Program-made: the position numbers and the translations under genes
Notes under the pieces: model-generated
Database searches by the model: none
Seen by the model: the letters and a program-made list of their open reading frames with translations, nothing else
What the model was told of the DNA's origin: nothing
In this document: positions 58,077-64,000 of the stretch, piece after piece
Layout: each line of letters starts with the position of its first letter
How positions within the stretch are numbered: the first letter of the stretch is position 1
Assembly: GCA_015179045.1 (NCBI GenBank)
Contig: WHUZ01000005.1
Location: 1,116,001 to 1,180,000 of the forward strand
DNA length: 64,000 nt
Direction of reading: 5' to 3'
Source of the DNA: Kalaharituber pfeilii
Lineage: Eukaryota > Ascomycota > Pezizomycetes > Pezizales > Pezizaceae

Positions 58077-58661
58077 ATGTCAACTAGCCTTACAACGTCC
58101 ACAGAATCCATAGACCTTGATTCTGGGCCTTGGGCCGTAATCGTCAAATCGGTTCCCGCGAGTTTCCCTTACGCCCCTGCCGTTGAGGTCAATCCAGGCC
58201 CCGACATGCCTGCCTCCTCATTTAATGTCTTGGAGATTAGCGTTCCATGTCGGCCCTTTATGCAACCACGGGCCATATTGGAGGCGTCTTCGGGAGGGAT
58301 GGTGATTAGCTTAACAACTGCATGGTGGAGACATGGGATAGATGAGTATGGGAACCAGGTTGGTGAATTTAAGCAGGCGAGACAAGAGACCCTGAAGTAT
58401 GTTATACAATTAGGATCTAGCTGGCTGACAAGTGAGCAGGGCGTGAACTCACCGCCTGAAGAGAGGCCACAGGAGGGCGGCCGTAGGCCGCTGCAACAGA
58501 TAACAACGAAAGGCTGGGAACCCGAGTATGTCAAAATGAATGTGGTTTATCAGTATCAGAATGTGCAAGAAAACTTTGACAGCTACTTCACAGTGAGGTT
58601 CTATAGTCCGAGGCAGATCGACGAAGAGGTATTTGAAGAGGAGCTTGGAGATTATGCATGA
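58077..58661 (+). CDS. Single-exon protein of 194 residues, function unknown
   Basis: ATG at 58077 in a good context (TTGCGATGTCAA). No signal peptide or membrane segment. The chain has a Ser/Thr start, then a segment with ALVIVKSVPASF-like beta character (GPWAVIVKSVPASFPYAPAV), an all-beta-looking middle (SFNVLEISVPC, GMVISLTTAWWRHG), and a C-terminal part (YVKMNVVYQYQNVQENFDSY, FTVRFYSPRQIDEE) ending acidic. I do not recognise the family. Composition and the length of the frame without interruption, compared with noisy neighbours, support a real gene. It lies between two methyltransferases in the same orientation; a functional link is only suggested by position. Confidence 0.6.
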   Translation: MSTSLTTSTESIDLDSGPWAVIVKSVPASFPYAPAVEVNPGPDMPASSFNVLEISVPCRPFMQPRAILEASSGGMVISLTTAWWRHGIDEYGNQVGEFKQARQETLKYVIQLGSSWLTSEQGVNSPPEERPQEGGRRPLQQITTKGWEPEYVKMNVVYQYQNVQENFDSYFTVRFYSPRQIDEEVFEEELGDYA

Positions 58662-61024
58662 GAGTGAGGAGATTTGAACGGCCTGGGCCTGGGTAATTAT
58701 GCTGTTGCAGATACCAGCGCGGGGATACGAAAGTTGAATCTTAATAAGTGCATGTGGAGAATACTAATGGGGCATCATGCTAGAGATAGAGTTTAATATA
58801 AGAGTGATGGAGTAAAGATCATCATAGCTAGGCCATGAACATATCATGTGCTAAATCCCATCTCGATGGACATAGCCATGGACATACATACTTGTACAAA
58901 AGCGGTCTCGATACGCGCGACGCTCACTGGTTGCAGTTATCACTACCGCCTATTAATTCGCACAAATCCAGCCGATCGCTTGAAGGTCATGCTAGCAATA
59001 GAACGATCCATGTATGGTTATATGCGGCAAATGGCATAAGGCTTACGTTCTGTACAGTAAGTAAGTACCTTTAAGGGTCGTATCAGATAGTTCAGACCTA
59101 GCATCGGCCAAGACGGGATACGACTGCTCTCGTGCCCAGACTATTATTTTCGGCCTCTGAAGTACCTTCAGATATGCAGTGCAAAAAAAAAAAAAAAAAG
59201 AAAAGAAAAAGAAATTTGATCCCACGACCACCAATGCCAACCTTATCAATTGCAGCTATTGCATTGCGAGTCTCAAGCTACTACTGCTATCACTATCACT
59301 CTCTATGCCTTCTGCTATAGCACTCAATCAGGCTACCCAAAATGTCAGAACTACGAGCAAAGTGGACCTTCCAAAGAATGCTGCAGGTTTGCTGGAAAAT
59401 TGATCTCCTGTAAGTACGCATTTCTTTGCAATTCTGATGTCTGCATAGGAGTTTTATTGTAAAATAACAGCATGTACTCTGTTATTTCTATTTCTATTCC
59501 AATTGCTAATAATAGGTCTGGAGTGAGGATATCATGAGGGTTGCGTTCTGCAATAATAGGGTGCAATGTGATGTCGACAATGCAAGAGTGTGATGCAGTT
59601 TGCTGTAGGAAGCCAAATGATACATTGTTATACTCACCTCCGTTGGGCAATTCCAACGTTTTGCAGACGGAAACTCACAGTTTAGTTTCGCTCTATCGAA
59701 ACTAATGATATGTACGACATCGTTGGTTGCCGTAGTTTCTACTTAAAAACTTGGCTATATGTACGTGGTCAACCAAACAGGGCATAAGCGGCATGATGTC
59801 AGCCCAGGTTTTTTTTCCTCTCCTTTTTTATAACTCTTTTGCAAGAACTTGCGATGCGTACTAAGGAGTTCCTATGAGATATGCTCGCTTCTCACAGGGA
59901 AAAGATATCCAATTTGCTCAAGCATCTCCATGTTGCTCGCCTAGCATGACAGATGTCTTTTGTGGGCGAAAGCAGATTGCGCGCAAGTGAGGAACGAATT
60001 GGCCAGTGTGATGAAGTGGCACACAAGCCATGCAAGTGCTACTAGTCGCCATCATGCGTGCTACCATGTCCACGGGATAGGTCTGGTCGGGGGTCGTATG
60101 ATACCAACTGTGTCGGATGGTGCAATGGGACCGCTAAACCTAAGTTGGCAAAATCTGTCCAGAATTCAAGCAAAGGGCTGTTGACGCCAAGGTAATTTTG
60201 TATGTAAATTTAGTGTGTCCCATTAAACCGTCTGTCCCATTGAAGCGTCTGTCCCATTGAACCGTCCGATAGAGGATTGGATTGGTACGATCAACACGCA
60301 TTTACAAGTACCCCCGCAATTTATCTGCCGTGCCCCCAATTTGGGCCTGCGAGGAAAATTATTGCGGTGATCACTAATAAACACCCAACCAGACTAATAT
60401 TCCTGCAATGGCAATCGCAGCTGCTTTCAGTTAGGTGTCAAAGCCTTATAAACGGGCTCAAGGTGCACTCAGGGCGCCACACTGCCTGCCTCGCGCTGCG
60501 CCACAATGGCGGACCCCTCTCAGTCCGCCGGACACCACGCAGTGCTGGCGGCCGCCCCGCCCGCAGCTCACGCAAGCCCGCTGCGCCGCTACCGCTCTCT
60601 CGGGAGTTTGACCAGGGCGCAGCCGAACCTGATTTGGAAAGCCCTACCCTGATCCGTACTGTCGGGTCGCGAGATCGTGCACCCCTCCACCTCCCCCTCC
60701 CACCCCCACATCGGCATCCCAGTCCACGCACGCCTGCTAGTCCCCTCGCCGTTTTTCATCATGAGAAAACGAGCCTGCCCCCCCAGGCAGAAATATAAGG
60801 CAGTTGACCGCTCCGCATTTGACTTCAAGCATTTCTGGAGTCCGAATTGAGCTCAGGTGTCGCGCGCGCACGATTCCCGAACAACGACTGTATTTCCACT
60901 TTACACCCTTGTATTGCACAAGCTCTTGGCCTCGTAGCAAGCTATTGCAACTACTTGTTTCTCGGTTTATCCGCCTCAGAAGCTCAATTCTTTTCGGCTA
61001 TTACAGCTAGGCTTTGAAGGTGCG
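58662..61024. other. Intergenic with motif copy E, short repeats and a GC-rich block
   Basis: Recurrent motif at 59124-59154 (CTCGTGCCCAGACTATT...TTTTCGGC). A Cys-rich frame at 59250-59462 (PKCQNYEQSGPSKECCRFAG) that could splice at 59411 into a short end is possible but unproven. At 60217-60264 a GTCCCATTGAACCGTCT-type unit occurs three times. 60440-60830 is GC-rich. The last part is the promoter of the next gene. Confidence 0.4.
59124..59154 (+). repeat. Recurrent motif, copy E
   Basis: CTGCTCTCGTGCCCAGACTA then TTATTTTCGGC, between the 58077 gene and the second methyltransferase. Confidence 0.55.
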
Positions 61025-62920
61025 ATGGAGGAACCTGTACAGCAGTTGTTCCAATCCACAGGAGGCATTGACGCTGCATTAACTGTGAGTTGAAACGATG
61101 TCTTTTGAACTATGCTTTCTTTCCTACTCTCATCCTGCATCCCACAGCTACATATTTAGCCTCTGCTCTTTGACGAGTGCTTATTAGATTTCAATATAGG
61201 ACGAGGACGAGGACGAGGAATACGTATCTGACGTTGACGGTGGTTATGGGACCGGAGAGTGAGTACAATTTTGTGCGATATAAAGCCCAGATGAATTTGA
61301 GCGCATCTATATCATAACTTTGTCGAACATTTAGTTGGTACATTTGTCATGGCTGACTGGTACTGGACAGAGAACGGACTTCATCCTACCAATCAGAGAT
61401 CTTTGATTTTCGCTACGAGAATGGAAGGAGGTACCATGGGTACAGAGAGGGACGATATGCACTTCCAAATGATGAGGTAACTCGTACTCTTCCACGATGA
61501 GCATTCTGGTGCTTCCTTCATTGCAGTCATGTTCCTTTAACTAACACATAGTGTCCAATCTAGATCGAACAGAACCGGTAGGCCACAAGCTTCCGTTCTT
61601 GAATCCGCTTAGGTATCATCGTTTGCCCTCAGATGTGAAATTAATATTGGGTGCCTGTTGGCCTTTGGCTTTCCACTTGCAGCCTTGATATAGTTCACCA
61701 CTTGTACCTGTTGCTTCTCGGCGGTGAGCTTCATATGATACCATTTCAAGAGCACCCAACACGTATTCTAGACATTGGGACGGGAACTGGAATCTGGGCC
61801 GTAGAAGTGGCTACGTAAGTCACTCAGCCTCTCCCATTCCTTTACGAAAGGAACCATCAACACTAATATTCATCACCCAAACAGTAAATACGAATCCGCT
61901 GAAGTGATTGGTACTGATCTGAGTCCAATTCAGCCGGAGTGGTTAGCCAACAAGCCGGCTTCTTTATCTAAAATGAATTTTTACTGATTCATAAGCACCC
62001 CAGGGTACCACCAAATTGTCGATTTGATATTGACGACGCAGAGGCCGAATGGGTTTACGTTGAGGTTCGTAGATGCGTGATACCCATGCAGTCACAGGGC
62101 ACTAATCATCAGCGACTAGAACTCTTTCGACTTTATTCACTCGCGACATCTAGGTGTCTCAATTCATGATTGGGACAATTATATCGATAGTATCTATACG
62201 TAAGCACCTCTCCTGTCCACATTTTACATGCTGGATTCCTCTCAGCCACTTCTAATAGGTACCAATAACTAATTGAGCCTACAATGAAACGAAACAGACA
62301 CTTGAAACCAGGTGGCTGGGTCCAATTCGCAGAGCACGATTACAAGCTCTACTCTGACGACGGAACATATGAAGAATCCGCGCAATCAAAGTTCTGGGAA
62401 CTCTTCTGTGCAGCCTTGACGAAGCAAGGCAAGGATACGGAGGTGGCCGAGCGTTTGGAGGACATGGTTAAGAGCCATGGCGGGTTTGTTGATGTAACAG
62501 CTGTCAATCTCAAGCTGCCTTGGGGCACATGGGCAAAGGGTAAGCGTCTTAAGGAGCTGGGAAGGTTAGTTTGCTGCTGTCATGTCGAGCACGTAAGTAT
62601 CATAAGTTTAGTGGGCAATTATGCTAATGGAGTTGCTATAGATGGGTTAACATAATTCTCGAGTCTGGTTTGGAAGCCTACGGCATGGCACTATTCACGA
62701 GAGAGCTAGGAAAGAGCCACGATGAATCTGCAGCGCTATTTACTGAAATAAAGCAGGAACTGAAGGAGAGGAAAGTGCACTCCTATCAGTTTCAGTAAGC
62801 AACCCCCACTACACATTTAGATCAGTTTACATTCCATTTTGCGTCATTTGCAATAGACAAGCATTTTAACACAGAACCGCAATATACAGGCGTTTCGTCA
62901 TCGCCAGGAAGAAGTCCTAA
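61025..62920 (+). CDS. LaeA-like SAM-dependent methyltransferase, eleven exons (second copy)
   Basis: Exons 61025-61084, 61200-61258, 61371-61476, 61564-61577, 61683-61814, 61885-61941, 62004-62064, 62120-62199, 62298-62564, 62642-62794 and 62890-62920 give 339 residues. All ten introns (55-115 bases) are GT-AG with matching phases; exon 4 is only 14 bases. The acidic start (DEDEDEEYVSDVDG) leads to FDFRYENGRRYHGYREGRY, typical of LaeA-like enzymes. Motif I is ILDIGTGTGIWAVEVA, then VIGTDLSPIQPEWVPPNC, DFIHSRHLGVSIHDW, LKPGGWVQFAEHDYKL, a helical cap, and a final RFVIARKKS. All SAM-binding landmarks are present, so it is probably active. LaeA-type proteins are nuclear regulators or tailoring enzymes of secondary metabolism; which applies here cannot be told. 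Confidence 0.95.
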
Positions 62921-64000
62921 GGCGCTCCCATAGCTACAGTCCGCCATTAGCCGATGTACAGTTTCCTGAGAATCAGCTGAGGAATGTTCGGTCTCAAGAG
63001 CCTCTGTTTCATTCTATCTTTTTTTTTTTTTTTTTTTTTTCTTTTTTCTTAAATAAAAATATCATCTTGGAGTAGTTTATGATAATCCATCACATACTGG
63101 GACGCAAGGTTCATTCATCATCTCAGAATTAATTTATCGCACTTGATTCTTGAATTATTCGCCTTTTGTTTTTGTTTTTTGCGTTTATTTTTGGTGCATG
63201 TGTTTTTTCCTTCATATCTTCATGTATGGAGGTGCATTGTACAAAATCATGTTGCAGTCTCAGTTGCTTTTTCCATCCTCTTTATTATTTTATTTTGACG
63301 GGCAGAAAGAAATTCTGCGGAATGAAATTTGGGAAGTCTCGGATGCTCAGTTAGTCGCCCCTATAGGCGTTTATAATTTAGGAAATTCCTTAAGCGTAGC
63401 CATTACAACGTACTTTGACAGCGGCCAGATGCATGTTTGCTGCACACTTCCACATCCCTTCAGATACTGTACTGTAATCTGATATCAAGGGACATTAAAA
63501 TGGTTTTCCTTTTCTGAACTACGAATTTGCCCAGTAGCCAAGAACGTTGACGCTTGTGGGGCCCGCGTGGGAGCTCAGGATCAAGACCACTTCTTAATAG
63601 ATCAGACTCAACGAGCTTGCCTTTCATTCCCTTCGTGAATACAAGCATTTACCAAAAAGACTCCGCTTATTTTGATAAGATTCACGGACATGAAACTCTT
63701 CATAGAAGCAATAGAGAACAGTGGGTGCGAAAACGTGCGCATAAGTTGGTCCACCACTGTATATCAAAATTGGTAACTGCATTTACTTACCGTTAGCTTG
63801 GTATCAGAAGGGGGCTGTGTCACGCCATGCGTCACGCCATGCATCACGCCACGCGTCACGCCACGCCTTATGGTTGGGGACATCTGTACGCGGAGTAAAT
63901 TGCACCCCAACTTCAACGCTCTAAAGCGCAACCAAAATAAATAGATAAAATTAGTTTTGTGTCGTAATATGATAGATCAGACAATGAAGAATAAAGTTAC
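62921..64000. other. 3' flank and intergenic, with T-run and a tandem repeat
   Basis: A T-run of about 22 bases lies at 63020-63041. At about 63816-63868 a 13-bp unit (GTCACGCCACGC-type) is repeated about four times. No further gene is supported up to the window end. Confidence 0.4.

Noticed and set aside
50677..59154. Idea that TTATTTTCG after the recurrent motif is itself a 9-bp target duplication
   Set aside because: The sequence is conserved at several unrelated sites and no matching upstream copy was found, so it is more likely part of the motif.

Overview
This window is nuclear DNA of a filamentous ascomycete (Pezizomycotina). The evidence is short GT-AG introns of about 50-115 bases, fungal families (a multi-exon sugar transporter, two LaeA-type methyltransferases, a fungal mitochondrial calcium uniporter homologue, small secreted proteins), and gene-poor repeat-rich tracts with decayed coding relics. 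Some relics carry in-frame TAA where CAA (Gln) would be expected, as repeat-induced point mutation (RIP) would leave. I cannot name the species; a leotiomycete-like genome is only a guess. No RNA gene could be supported.

Layout. 1-2.4 kb (minus): an MCU-family protein cut by the window edge, with the Ca2+ selectivity motif lost. 3.6-4.0 kb (minus): a broken Cupin_5/DUF985 gene. 4.8-5.2 kb (plus): a two-exon CHZ1-like histone-chaperone candidate. 5.9-7.5 kb (minus): an F-box-like protein. 7.5-19.3 kb: mostly non-coding or decayed, with one intact small secreted protein (14.9-15.5 kb) and a degenerate paralogue (10.6-11.2 kb). 19.3-21.6 kb (minus): a SET-domain methyltransferase. 22.0-24.0 kb (minus): a tiny Thr-rich secreted protein and two coding relics. 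25.2-26.4 kb: nested inverted-repeat transposons. 27.9-28.9 kb (minus): a four-exon unknown gene. 29.4-32.6 kb: a large imperfect palindrome carrying later insertions. 34.3-38 kb: small transposons. 40.5-42.9 kb (plus): a five-exon MFS sugar transporter. 43.6-53 kb: more small transposons, a membrane-protein relic split by a transposon, and a RIP-like relic. 54-55.6 kb: a GC-rich tract without a convincing gene. 55.8-62.9 kb (plus): two LaeA-like methyltransferases on either side of an unrecognised single-exon gene.

Together the genes show ordinary housekeeping islands (chromatin: CHZ1-like and SET proteins; transport: MFS) separated by repeat-rich sequence where small secreted proteins and relics sit. 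The three plus-strand genes at 55.8-62.9 kb could be a small co-regulated group, but no core biosynthetic enzyme is visible. The most distinctive observations are the pore-less MCU paralogue, very small hairpin elements with 9-bp target duplications, a retroposon tail family with clear target duplications, and a recurrent unexplained motif of about 30 bases.
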